Positions 30,575 to 40,726 of a DNA stretch of 64,000 nt are shown here, in pieces. The notes below the pieces were generated by a model. The model ran no database searches, had not been told where the DNA came from, and worked only from the letters and a program-made list of their open reading frames with translations. The DNA is taken from NCBI GenBank assembly GCA_947561395.2, contig OX387189.1, forward strand, positions 23,994,329 through 24,058,328. The letters run 5' to 3'. This stretch comes from Buxus sempervirens (lineage: Eukaryota > Streptophyta > Magnoliopsida > Buxales > Buxaceae). The position numbers were made by a program, and so were the translations under genes. Each line of letters opens with the position of its first letter. The first letter of the stretch is position 1.

Positions 30575-32354
30575 GAAGGACTTTGTAGCATGCTTTAGGG
30601 TGTCTCATGCATATTTCTTTTCTTTAGCATGCTTATTTGTTTTTGGTATTTTTTATTTTGTTTTTGTATTTGTTTTCTTTCGTATTTTTTTCTGTTTTTG
30701 TATGAGTTCTTGTCTTGACATGTGTCATCTATAGGATAAGTATAAGGTTTTGAAAATATATATCTTTTGGTTATATTTTGAGAACCTAGAAACTCTTCAA
30801 AGATGATTTCTCAAATGTGGTTCAACAGTTTATAATAATCTTACAATCATCTTGCTAAACTCTATTTGTGGTTTGTACATCACATACACATCCAAATACA
30901 ATTGAGGAAGCTTATTTTTTATTTTCGGTGTTGTGTAGATAGGCAATCCTGAGTTTACTCTTGTCTATCTTAAGTTAAAAAGACCCTAAGCATATGATCT
31001 TGGGTTACAAAGAGATTTCTCCCTTTTGTTTAAAAAGAAAAAGTTATATGAAAAAGAACTCTGGGATGAAATGTAAACCCCAGCAATATTGAGTTCAAAA
31101 AGAAGAAAATCACAAGGAGTATAACCATGGAATAAGCTGTAAAATCAGATATTCTAAGGAACACTACTCTTTGTGCAAAAAGAATTGTACGAAACAGGGG
31201 GAGAAAATTTCAAAATCTTGATGCTTAGGTCATGAAAGGGCTTTTTTCAATTTTTAGAGAGACTTGGGTAATATTGGATTTCTTGATAAATGGCCAACTC
31301 CTCTTCACCAAGCTCTCATATAGGCAAAAATTGTTGTATTTGGCTTTGCACAAGCACACAAACATAATTGGATATTTGGTTGAGTTGTTGTGTCATTATT
31401 TGGGAGTATTGAAGTTAAATTTGTTCAAATCTGAATTTTAGAGCAAAATGGTTCTCAAAATAGGTCAAAATTTGAGTTTCCAAGAGTTTATACTTGATTT
31501 ATATTTGTATGTATGTCTTGCATGTTTTTACGTATGTTTGAAGTGTTTTTGGTTGAAAAGAGATAAGTCTTCTTGCTGAAATTTGGAAATTTTTTCTGAA
31601 CTTTTGATGAACGTTCGAACGGCTTATCGAATGTTTAACAAACGTTGGTTCTTTCCTCCCCGTACAGCGAACGCGTGTCGAACGTTGGTTTTAAAACAAA
31701 TTTCTTGTTTAACGTTCGCCCCGTGTTCGCCGAACGTTCGAACGTTCAATTAAAAACCTGTTTTTTTTAAAGGGTCGCATGCGACAAAACCTAGGGTTTT
31801 TCTGTTCATAAAGTTAGTTGTTCGAACGTCTGGCGATTTTAGGGCTTCCGATTTTCAGTGCCATCTCTCTTCGATTCGTGCTTTCCAATCATGATCCAAG
31901 GTAAGTTTTTTTTGTTTTCGTTCATTATTTTCAGTTTTCTCTCACTATTCATCTTCGTCTAGGGTTTTCTAAGGTTTTTTTCGTTAAATCTTTGATTTCT
32001 TCGTGGTTTATGGTTTATCTTTGTTCAAATCAGCTTTAAAAGGTTGTATTCTTGTTTTATTGTTGATTTCGAGTCCTTATTTGGCATTTTTTTGTTGAAG
32101 TTGATGATTTCAGTAAAAATCCCCAAATCTGGGTTCGTTTTCTTCAACGTTCACCGAACGGTCGAACGTTGCTCGACTGTTCTGTGTTTTACTTGGTTTG
32201 ATCAACCGTATTTTTTTCATGCATTTTTTTCTTTCTTAGCATGTCATTCCCTTAGTGTATCTTGCCTCATATGCTTGTCTAACTTGTGCTTGTTTATTGT
32301 TCTTGTTTTTTGTTTTTTCTCTTCCATTTTTTCTTGGCTCTATTCAATTCTTAG
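30575..32354 (+). other. Copia spacer between pol and envelope-like ORF
   Basis: No ORF of note. From 31608 to about 32175 it carries repeated palindromic words of the LTR type (GAACGTTCGAACGG at about 31609, CGAACGTTCGAACGTTC at about 31731, GTTCGAACGTC near 31811, AACGGTCGAACGTTG near 32155). The stretch 31780-31900 looks like a plant 5' UTR. It ends at an excellent donor AAG|GTAAGT (31901), and TTCAATTCTTAG just before the ATG at 32355 is an acceptor, so a 454-bp leader intron (31901-32354) is plausible. Confidence 0.6.
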
Positions 32355-33494
32355 ATGCCTAGGAAGAAATCTCTTGGAACAAAAAATTCTAACAAGAAAC
32401 CTCGGTATGATGAGTCCCTATTTGTTGATAAGAGGGCTGCTAAAAATTTTGAGGAATTTTTCTGTGAAAGATCTGTTATCATAGAGAGAGAAGTGAAGTT
32501 TGCCACCCTTCCTGATGAGGTCTCAGATTGTTTTCAAGATAGGGGTTGGGATCCCATGCTTGGGAATTTTGTTCTCCCTTCTGTCGAGTTGGTTAGAGAG
32601 TTTTTTGCCAACATCCATGATATTGATATGGAAAATTCTGAATTCTCTACCTTTCTTCATGGCACTCCTTTTCGAGTTGGACCCTCGGTGATTGCCTCGG
32701 TGTTTGGGCTTCCTAGGGTTACGGATCCTCAGTTTCCTTATCCTCCTCCCACTCCGGATTTTCAAAATGAAGTGGTTGATACCTTGTTCCATCTTGGTAG
32801 GGGGAATTGGGTGTATAGGGGTGGTGCTTTACAGGTTAAATTTTTTACGACCGAAACCATTGTTATATTTCGCATTCAAAGCCATAACCTATTTCCTGTT
32901 GCTCACAAATCTTCTGTCCCGTTTGATAAATGTTTGTTTTTGTATGCTTTGAAAAAGCATCATACCATTGATTTACCCTCTGTCATTTGCTCCAAAATCC
33001 TGGATATTTTCTTTAACTCCAAGAAGACCTATGGTCTTCCTTACGGGTGCTTGATTGCCCGTTTGGTTTGTGCCTTGAATATCTCCTTTCCTCCTTTAGA
33101 GTTGTGTAAAGCTTCTAATCCTATTTCTGAATCAACTCTTAAGCAAAGCCGTGCTCATCTTTCTTCCACCCGGGCTCCTGCTCCCGATGATTCCCCTGAG
33201 GCTCAGCCTCCTACTTCCTTGCATGAGGAAATTGTGTCCCTCAGAGAGCAAAACTCCGAGATTCTCTCTTACTTGCAGAGGCATCATAAGGACATGGTTC
33301 TTCGGTTTGAGCGCCTTGAGCTTAAGCAATCTTCGTTGCAAACTTCGTTTGGACAGCTCGAATCTGCTCTTGAAGGTTATTTTCGTCAAGAGGATGCGGA
33401 GGAAGAAGAGGATGATGAAGCTCCTGCGGCTCCGGGTTCGAGTGGAGGTGGTGGCAGTGGAGTGGATGATGGTGTTGGGCCATCTCATTCTTAG
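32355..33494 (+). CDS. Sirevirus envelope-like ORF (plant transposon protein), 379 residues
   Basis: The ATG at 32355 (MPRKKSLGTKNSNKKP) sits right after a splice-acceptor-like TTCTTAG. The basic N-terminus is followed by a domain seen in putative plant transposon proteins (FFCERSVIIEREV, DRGWDPMLGNF, FLHGTPFRVGPSVIASVFGL). The C-terminal part has a coiled-coil heptad region (SLREQNSEILSYLQRHHKDM, about residues 295-345) and an acidic, Gly/Ser-rich tail. No signal peptide or clear transmembrane helix is visible, so 'envelope-like' describes its position in Sireviruses and not a shown membrane role. The frame is intact. Confidence 0.75.
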   Translation: MPRKKSLGTKNSNKKPRYDESLFVDKRAAKNFEEFFCERSVIIEREVKFATLPDEVSDCFQDRGWDPMLGNFVLPSVELVREFFANIHDIDMENSEFSTFLHGTPFRVGPSVIASVFGLPRVTDPQFPYPPPTPDFQNEVVDTLFHLGRGNWVYRGGALQVKFFTTETIVIFRIQSHNLFPVAHKSSVPFDKCLFLYALKKHHTIDLPSVICSKILDIFFNSKKTYGLPYGCLIARLVCALNISFPPLELCKASNPISESTLKQSRAHLSSTRAPAPDDSPEAQPPTSLHEEIVSLREQNSEILSYLQRHHKDMVLRFERLELKQSSLQTSFGQLESALEGYFRQEDAEEEEDDEAPAAPGSSGGGGSGVDDGVGPSHS

Positions 33495-33981
33495 TGTGCT
33501 CCCTTTGTCTTCCTGTGACAAAAAGGGGGAGTAGTGTAGTAGTCTGTATTTTCTGTGGTTGTATAAACTTGGAGTGGATGATGGATGATGGTTGTATTTT
33601 CTGTGGAAGTTGATATGTTTATGTGTTGGTTATCATGAATATATTTTGATGCATTTTGTGTTGAATATTATGGTTCATTGCTCATGAATGTCCCAATGTA
33701 CATTGCTCAAAGAAACCGAATGAGAAATTTATTTTTTTTGTGAAAAATTTTGAGCTCATTCAATTTTTTTTATTAGTTGTTCTATTACCCTTGCTTTTCA
33801 CTTGGTAGTTTCAATTTTTGATGTTTCAGGTACAGGTGATTAAATTTGGGGTTAATAGATTTAGGGGGAGGTCATGTCAATTTTTTTTGTTTTTTTTATT
33901 TGTTCAAATTGTTGCTTGGTGGTTCACAACAATTAGAATAAACCTTGTTTGTTTTGTCACGGAATAGCCAAAGGGGGAGTT
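33495..33981 (+). other. Copia 3' untranslated region with polypurine tract
   Basis: AT-rich sequence with two purine runs: AAAAAGGGGGAGTAG near 33520 just after the envelope-like ORF, and the true tract AAAGGGGGAG at 33970-33979, two bases before the 3' LTR. Otherwise nothing is seen. Confidence 0.75.
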
Positions 33982-35205
33982 TGTAAGGTTTATTTTATAT
34001 TGGCTTCAATTTCGTGTCAAAAAGGTTGTATTAATGTTGTCAATGTATTTGGGATAGGTTATAGGTTGTGTGGTTCAAACGGGGTTTTGATCGGAGTCAT
34101 ATTGGTAAAGTTACATCCAACATTCGATGAACGTTCGCCAGTCGTTCGACCGTTGAGGGTCCACAGAGAAACCAGAGAGCAGCGTTCGCCTCACGTTCTC
34201 TGAACGTTCGACCATTGGTGTCCACAGACAAACCCGAGAGCAGCGTTCGCCTCACGTTCGTTGAACGTTTGACCGTTGGTGTTCTACAGAGAAACCAGAG
34301 AGCAGCGTTCACCTAACGTTCTCTGAACGTTCGACCATTGGTGTTCCACAGAGAAACCAGAGAGTAGCGTTCGCTTCACGTTTGCTGAACGTTCGACCGT
34401 TGATGTTCCACAGAGAAACCAGAGAGTAACGGTCGCTGAATGTTCGCTGGTCGTTCGAACGAGAAGAAGGAAAGTGAGTTGTTTTATCGAACGTTCGAGC
34501 CGCGTTCGCTGAGCGTTCGAACGTTCGTGAACAAACTTCTATTTTAGAAATCCGATCTTTTCTGATTTGTTTACTTTTCGTTCCCTTCTTTCTCCTAACC
34601 TATTTAAGGAGTGTCTAGCCTATTGTGAAAGCTACCCAATACGTTTTTGAGAACCCTAAAAACGTGTGCAAGAGAGAGAGATCTTCTTCCTCTTTCCTCT
34701 TCTTCTTTGAGCCATCAAAACCAGTCTTCTTCTTTCTTTTCTACCTTGGAGTTCCGGGTTGAAGAGTTTGCTCGTGGGTGTTCCTACGGTTGCTGAGCGA
34801 GTTCGTTCGGCACTTCACTAAGGAGATATTCAGAGTTCTGAATCGTTGCAAGGATGCAAATCTGAAGAGTTCTTCAGATATTTACATTGTGAGTTAGAGT
34901 CATTGTTGGGTCGTCTGAACCACTATTGTAAGTCTTCTTCTTATAGTGATTTCCAGAGGTGGCACCTCGTAGCCCGGAGGGTTTTTTCTCTTTGAGAGTT
35001 CTCTTAGAGTTTTCCCTTCGTCACCAAATTGCTTGTGTTGTCTCTTATTTATTTTGCAATTGTGTGTGATGAATTGATATTTGTTCAGACTTGTGCATGT
35101 CAATTAATTAAGAACTTGTTTTTAATTGATTGATTTTTTATTCCGCAATCGGTTTCACCTATTCACCCCCCTCTAGGTGATTTAGAGTCTAAACTGTGTT
35201 TTTCA
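33982..35205 (+). repeat. Copia 3' LTR
   Basis: A 1,224-bp copy of the 5' LTR, ending GTGTTTTTCA and followed by TSD GAAAG (35206-35210). It retains the five-unit tandem array from 34159. Confidence 0.95.
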
Positions 35206-36528
35206 GAAAGTGTGTAGAATGACATTTTATGTTTGATTAAATCGTTAACGCATCGACCATGTGTAGATATGGTTTCCATCCAATGAACTATCCATGTATG
35301 TGTTTTTTATAACAAAAACTAATATTTTCACATGGAACTTGTGGTGATCTTAGCTCCAACTGAGCAATCACATCTATTCTTACCCCCAGATGACAATTAC
35401 TATCTTAATAAGTATCAGAAAATGTCTGATTTTATTACTATTACAAGTGCGCCTGCATCGAATAATTTCTCGTGAAGATGCAAGTTGGATATACCATATT
35501 TATCATTTATTCGTCTCCTAGATTCTACTAAAGACATAAATAATTGTACTCCCTTCTGCTTCAAAACACGATTGATAGAAAAGATTTTAACACAAAGTAG
35601 TTGTAATCATTATCACTTATGGAAGAAAACCCTTTTACCATGGGATGAAAATAAACAATTATAGAAGATGTTCTTCAAAACCCTTTTACCATGGGGACAA
35701 AGAGAAACAATTATTGAAGTGTTCTTCAATGTGAATTGCTTCTGATATGTTAGAAGTTCTATTTCAATAATTTTTTGCCCATTTTCCTATTTCAGATTCC
35801 ATTAATGACTATATGTTCTGCTGTCTTGGATCTATCATCCACTAAGAAGGACAAGGGTGTTGAATTTGGAACTAGTACCATATGGTTTAAGTGGAGAGGT
35901 TCTTATAGAATATTTTGTGAATGGACTCACGTCTGGTAGAAAAGGTGATGTTTTTATATGAGCCATTCATCTCTAGGATACTTATTTTGACATGTAATTT
36001 CATTAAATCTGTATTTGCAAGTTCTATAGATTTTAGACCATTCGGGGTTTGGTTAACCCTTCATTTTTAGATGCTGCCGAAATTTTGGCTCACACTAGGG
36101 TGTGCTTTTTATTAAATTTTATTTCTTTTTCTTCTCTTTTTTCTTTTATGTTTATTTTCTAAGTTTTTGGGTTCAAGAGGTGCCATGCCTTATTTTCTCA
36201 AATGATAATGGAAGGCTTGAAACAAAGACTTTCTTCTTGTTCACTTAACTTGTTTAGAGTTCTTGTTTTCAATATAAATCCAATAGCTTGCCCCATATAT
36301 ATCTTGTAGTGTTAAATATTATATACATGTGCATGTACGTGTGTGTCTGTATTTACGTATATGAATGGTTATTTACTATTCATTTTAAATAGGTTAGTTG
36401 GAGCTTGAGTATTAAGCTTGAAACCAACTTAAAGTAGGATTTATGGACTGGTTGCATAAAATTAACAAATAGACATCAACCTTGGTCAAAACATGGATGA
36501 GTTATACTTCTACATCATTTTCATGTAG
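35206..36528 (+). other. CACTA middle region, no gene resolved
   Basis: AT-rich sequence resuming the CACTA after the Copia insertion. Short protein-like stretches (for example 35860-35945, reading ELVPYGLSGEVLIEYFVNG) may be remnants of upstream exons of the element's gene, but no family could be named. Confidence 0.45.
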
Positions 36529-37148
36529 GAATTTTCGAGGCGAGCAAAGACCTTTATCCATATGCATCTACGGAAAGATGGTACCTCGGTTAATGAGGTT
36601 GCTGCAAATAAGATTGTATGTTGAATTAAAATTAAGAGTTAATTATATGCAATAATTTCATGAAAAGCGTGTTCTTATCGTTGTTTTTTATTATTTTGGC
36701 AGGAACAAATGAGGAATCTTATAGTTGCTAGCACGCCTGATGGTACCTCTCGTGACGACATCTACACATAGGTCATGGGGCCTGACACCCATGGTCGAGT
36801 TAGATGTTGTGGGATGGGCGTCACTCCCACTAAAATGTGGGGCCCCTCCTCAAGCCTTTCAACTGATTCACAAGAATTAAATAGAGTGAAGGAACAATTG
36901 GAAGAGGAGAGGCGACTACGAGAGGAACAGATGGAGCGGGCTAATAGAGAGATAGCAGAGCTTCGGTGCTTATTCAATTCATTTGTAGGACAAGTAGTAC
37001 ACATACAATAATTAAAGTGATTTTTACCTTTTTACATTATCTTCGTATGCATAATAATTAATCTTTGTTACTTATACTATAGGCTGGACAATCATCCGAA
37101 GCTAACAATACACCAGACCAGATGCTAAACAACCCTCCTGATCATTGA
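36529..37148 (+). pseudogene. Transposase_24 (Ptta/En-Spm, TNPA-like) gene remnant, last three exons
   Basis: Inferred exons are 36529-36615, 36703-36993 and 37083-37148, joined by GT-AG introns with phase-0 junctions. Exon 1 reads EFSRRAKTFIHMHLRKDGTS. Exon 2 carries GPDTHGRVRCCGMGVTPTKM, close to the signature GP..GRVRG.G.GVTPT of this family. A coiled coil follows (LNRVKEQLEEERRLREEQME), then a third exon ending NNPPDH and TGA. A TAG at 36769-36771 interrupts exon 2. Such proteins are the TNPA-like DNA-binding partners of plant CACTA elements that recognise subterminal repeats. The gene is truncated at its 5' side and carries a stop, so it is non-functional here. Confidence 0.75.
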
Positions 37149-38045
37149 GAGATCTTGTTATTTGAGGTTAGTAGTTGCTAAATTGAATGTTTATCTCTTA
37201 TTTTTTCTTTTCATTTAACGTTTTTTTAAAGTGTATAAAATTCAAAGTACAATTAAATACTAATGAATTTTTAATTTCATGCAGGGATGCAAATCATGTG
37301 CTTAATTGGAGACCTAATTTTTAGTTCAAATGATTGTGTTTTGATATTTTGGATGTTGATAAATTAATTTTCTTGTTTCATTTTTGCATTTAGAGTAAAC
37401 TTGGATTTTATCTTGTGATTAGTTATGCTTTCAACACATTTATATTGTGATTTTAGTAATTGTCTTACTAATCACAGGTAATACAGGTGGACTTGTATTA
37501 TGAATGAAAGGAAATTTCAAGAAAACCTAACAAATCTTGGTTTTGTACAGGTGTTAGTTTTAGCAGCGGTAGCTATTACCGCCTCTAAAAGTATCAATTT
37601 CCAGTGGTAGAAACCGATGTTGTATACTTCGCATTTATAAAAATGGACTTTTACCGGCGGTAACATTTACCGCCTCTAATAAATAATTAACACCGGTGGT
37701 AAACTTCAGCTGCTAATATATATTCATCAACGGCACAATCACGCCTTTGTTTGTTTTCCAATACTGATGGCTGATCAGTACCGCCTGTAAATAATAAAAA
37801 TAATGTCGGTGGTAGATAATTACCGATGCTAAATACCAATTATTGGCAGCGGAAACAGGCAGCCGTTGTGTTTTGCTTTGTTTTACCGGTGGTAATGTTT
37901 TATCACCACAATTTTCTCCGGTAAAAGAACTTGCGACTTTATTGCCTGCGATAGGAGGTATTCTGCCGGTTATTCCTTTATCGACGGTAGCTGAGCTTTT
38001 TCTAGCGATACTCTACCACCGGTGAATGCCTTCCCTTTTGTAGTG
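37149..38045 (+). repeat. CACTA right arm with subterminal repeats and terminal inverted repeat
   Basis: From about 37555 there are many short motifs in both orientations: AGCGGTAGCTATTACCGCC, TTACCGGCGGTAA, ACACCGGTGGTAA, TACCGCCTGTAA, GTCGGTGGTAG, CTACCACCGGTG. The terminal sequence CCTTTTGTAGTG ends at 38045. 37149-37555 is AT-rich and featureless. Confidence 0.82.
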
Positions 38046-38048
38046 GTA

Positions 38049-38780
38049 ATTGTATAACTAGGGGCAGAGCTTCATAGTGCTGTCTAACCTAAAATTACAA
38101 AAACTTCATAAGGCTACTTATATCAATAAATTTTGCCCCATCTAAAATTTTTAAATTGCCCATCCACTATCTTAATTCTGACAATTAATCTAAGCCATTT
38201 CTTAATTATGGTTTACTCATCAAACAACAAGCTTATAGGAGTTCGATGGGGTTTTGTTTACTATCTGACCCTAGCCTAAGCATTCTTTGGTTCTCCATAT
38301 CTATTCAATAGTCATAGAAAAGAAATTAGAAAAATAGAAAAAAGATTTGGGTTCGACTAGGAAGAATACTTGAGTGCACTTGTAGTTTTTTCTTTTTCTT
38401 TTTCTTCTTCTTTTAGTTGTATCAACTATTTGCTTTGATCAATCAGAGGAAAACTACACTTTTTTTTATCAAGATCATTTTAATTTAAAGTTTTTTTCCG
38501 CTAACCCTAAATAAAAATACCGACTACACCACTGTGTATAAAAATCTATACTCAAAACGTCATTTTTTTTTCAATTTACGCACGTACACTCCCCTGCTGT
38601 AGAAGATGTCCATGCCTCCCCTAGTGGCGTTTAGCATTTGTTCGAAGCTTTCAGTGTTTGTTCTTTTTTTCTTATTTAAAGCCATTTCTTTTTTTTGTCT
38701 TTTTTTTTTACAAAATAATATCTTCTCGCCATGAGAGAAGCTTGAATCTGAAATATAAGAACTCCTCCTTCTGTGCTACG
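38049..38780. other. Target DNA right of the CACTA, no gene seen
   Basis: AT-rich with long T runs. It could include the promoter of the small ORF at 38781, but no clear TATA box was chosen. Confidence 0.4.
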
Positions 38781-38945
38781 ATGAATACTACACATAGCAT
38801 TTCATTAATTCCTTCGCTTGCAGCCACACCCAGTTGGCCTTTCCACAAGAATTCAAGTTTATGTTTCAAAGGAAGAGAACCCATTAACAAAGTCTGCCAA
38901 TTTCCAAAATGGATCCGTTACTCGCAGCGAGTCATTCAATGTACA

Positions 38946-39412
38946 TGTTGGAAAATGGAGGTGGATAGGCAAGAGGAATGGTGGGTTAGAAGGTAATTTT
39001 AAGGTTGTAGGATGGATGTGATGAAAAGGTTGTAGGATAGTTGGAATAAGAAAGTGAAAGAGAACACTTTTGTTGAAAGGCTTTTTATTGGAGCACTTGC
39101 TCTCCAAACACTAGAATGTGTTAGCTCTTTGGCTTCTACACTTACATATAAGGCCCCCTTGGGGTATTTATACATGAGCTCCACCTCCTTAATTTCTTCT
39201 AGAATCTTCTTTCTAGATAAGTCTAGCAAAATCTTATGATCTATCTAGATCATTTACATGATTGTATTACATGTTACATATGTAGAATATTCTAGAACTA
39301 ATCTTTCTAGACTTCTCTCTAATACCATCAAGATGCTTCTAGAACTTTCTAGAATATTTTAGAACCTTCTAGAATCTTTTAGATCCTTCTAGAAGTGCAT
39401 CATATTTTATCA
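38946..39412 (-). repeat. Deleted Copia 3' LTR
   Basis: Runs TGTTGGAAAATGG...ATTTTATCA on the plus strand. The second half holds many TTCTAGAA/TCTAGA words (39195-39395). Confidence 0.92.
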
Positions 39413-40258
39413 CTCCTCCTTGATGCACTTCTGCGAGACGCCAATCAAGCTTCGTAGTAACTGAAATCTTTCTCTTGGCAAAGCCTTCGTGAATATGTCA
39501 GCTAGCTGTTCCTCTGACTTGCAGTACTTGAGCTCAATTTCTTTCTTGGCTTCAACTTCTCTTAGAAAGTGATACTTGATGGCAATGTGTTTTGTTCGAC
39601 TATGATAGATCGGATTTTTTGCCATTGCTATTGCTGACTTGTTATCGCAATAGATCTCTGTAGGTTCTTCTTGTTGTTCTCCCATATCTGTAAGAATTCT
39701 TCGTAACCATATAGCTTGAGATGCTGATCCAGCTGCTGCTATATATTCAGCTTCAGCTGATGACTGTGCAATTGTGTCTTGCTTCTTTGAAGCCCAACTG
39801 AAGATTCCATAACCAAATGTGAATGCATATCCAGAAGTGCTCTTCATATCATCCACCGATCCAGCCCAATCACTGTCTGTGAAGCCTGTCAGTTTTGAGT
39901 CAGATGTAGGCTTGAACCATAAACCATATTCCTTCGTTCCTTGTAGATATCGAAGTAATCTTTTTGCCGCTCCATGGTGAACTTGGCTTGGATGTTGCAT
40001 AAATCTTGATAAGAGACTTGTGGCATACATTATGTCTGGGCGAGTTGCTGTAAGATACAGCAAACTTCCAATTAAGCTTCTGTATGTTGACGAATCTGCC
40101 TCCTTCGATCCATCTTCTTTTCTAAGCTTTTCATTAGTGACCAGTGGGATTGCAACAGGCTTGCACCCTCTCATTCTGAACTTTCTTAGTAGATCTTCTG
40201 TATATCTCTTTTGTGATAAGAAGATCCCTTCCTGTTCTTGGCTTAGCTCCGATACCAC
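39413..40258 (-). pseudogene. Copia RT C-terminus and RNase H fragment
   Basis: A 282-codon open frame fills nearly the whole interior. It enters from the primer site without its own ATG (the first codon is GTG within the primer site). It carries [37 protein letters not shown], RNase [59 protein letters not shown] and LADIFTKALP. RNase H degrades the RNA strand during reverse transcription. The intact frame despite the deletion suggests recent origin from an active parent. The upstream part of the polyprotein is absent. Confidence 0.9.
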
Positions 40259-40259
40259 T
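40248..40259 (-). promoter_or_regulatory. Primer binding site of the deleted Copia
   Basis: The minus strand next to the 5' LTR reads AAGTGGTATCGGAGC, one base different from the usual initiator Met-tRNA site TGGTATCAGAGC. Confidence 0.75.
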
Positions 40260-40726
40260 TGTTGGAAAATGGAGGTGGATAGGCAAGAGGAATGGTGGGT
40301 TAGAAGGTAATTTTAAGGTTGTAGGATGGATGTGATGAAAAGGTTGTAGGATAGTTGGAATAAGAAAGTGAAAGAGAACACTTTTGTTGAAAGGCTTTTT
40401 ATTGGAGCACTTGCTCTCCAAACACTAGAATGTGTTAGCTCTTTGGCTTCTACACTTACATATAAGCCCCCCTTGGGGTATTTATACATGAGCTCCACCT
40501 CCTTAATTTCTTCTAGAATCTTCTTTCTAGATAAGTCTAGCAAAATCTTATGATCTATCTAGATCATTTGCATGATTGTATTACATGTTACATATGTAGA
40601 ATATTCTAGAACTAATCTTTCTAGACTTCTCTCTAATACCATCAAGATGCTTCTAGAACTTTCTAGAATATTTTAGAACCTTCTAGAATCTTTTAGATCC
40701 TTCTAGAAGTGCATCATATTTTATCA
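40260..40726 (-). repeat. Deleted Copia 5' LTR
   Basis: A 467-bp partner of 38946-39412. Observed differences are at the GGCCCCC/GCCCCCC run and at TTTACATG/TTTGCATG. Confidence 0.92.

Larger units (their letters stand above)
24362..35205 (+). mobile_element. Ty1/Copia LTR retrotransposon, Sirevirus (SIRE/Maximus) type
   Basis: LTRs are at 24362-25587 (1,226 bp) and 33982-35205 (1,224 bp), with TSD GAAAG at 24357-24361 and 35206-35210. The interior has a tRNA-Met type primer site, one uninterrupted gag-pol ORF with integrase before RT (Copia order), a 1.8-kb spacer and an envelope-like ORF, the layout of Sireviruses. I counted about 25 LTR differences by eye (about 2%), roughly twice the Gypsy's. 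All the essential parts look intact, so this is the best candidate in the window for an autonomous element. Confidence 0.93.
4714..38045 (+). mobile_element. CACTA (En/Spm-like) transposon, split by two nested LTR retrotransposons
   Basis: The left end is CACT (4714-4717) plus ACAAATAACTAGGG (from 21342), now separated by a Gypsy insertion. The right end is CCCTTTTGTAGTG (to 38045), the inverted complement CACTACAAAAGGG. The 3-bp TSD GTA is at 4711-4713 and 38046-38048. Both arms carry many subterminal copies of ACCGGTGGTA/TACCGCC motifs in both orientations, typical of CACTA elements. Removing the Gypsy (16,619 bp) and Copia (10,844 bp) with their TSD copies leaves about 5.86 kb. A Transposase_24-type gene remnant on the plus strand sets the orientation. 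No TNP2-type transposase is visible, so the element is non-autonomous. Confidence 0.87.
38946..40726 (-). mobile_element. Internally deleted Copia element, 1,781 bp
   Basis: Two 467-bp LTRs (38946-39412 and 40260-40726) flank 847 bp, with TSD GTACA at 38941-38945 and 40727-40731. By eye the LTRs differ at about two bases, so this is the youngest insertion in the window. On the minus strand the interior starts with a primer site TGGTATCGGAGC, runs straight into the C-terminal part of RT-RNase H, and ends with a purine tract AAGGAGGAG before the 3' LTR. Gag, protease, integrase and the RT catalytic core are missing. It must have moved with proteins supplied by a complete relative, or lost them after insertion. 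Confidence 0.9.

Noticed and set aside
32355-33494. A true retroviral envelope glycoprotein
   Set aside because: No signal peptide, no clear membrane helix and no cysteine pattern. The domain resembles plant transposon proteins, so only 'envelope-like by position' is justified.
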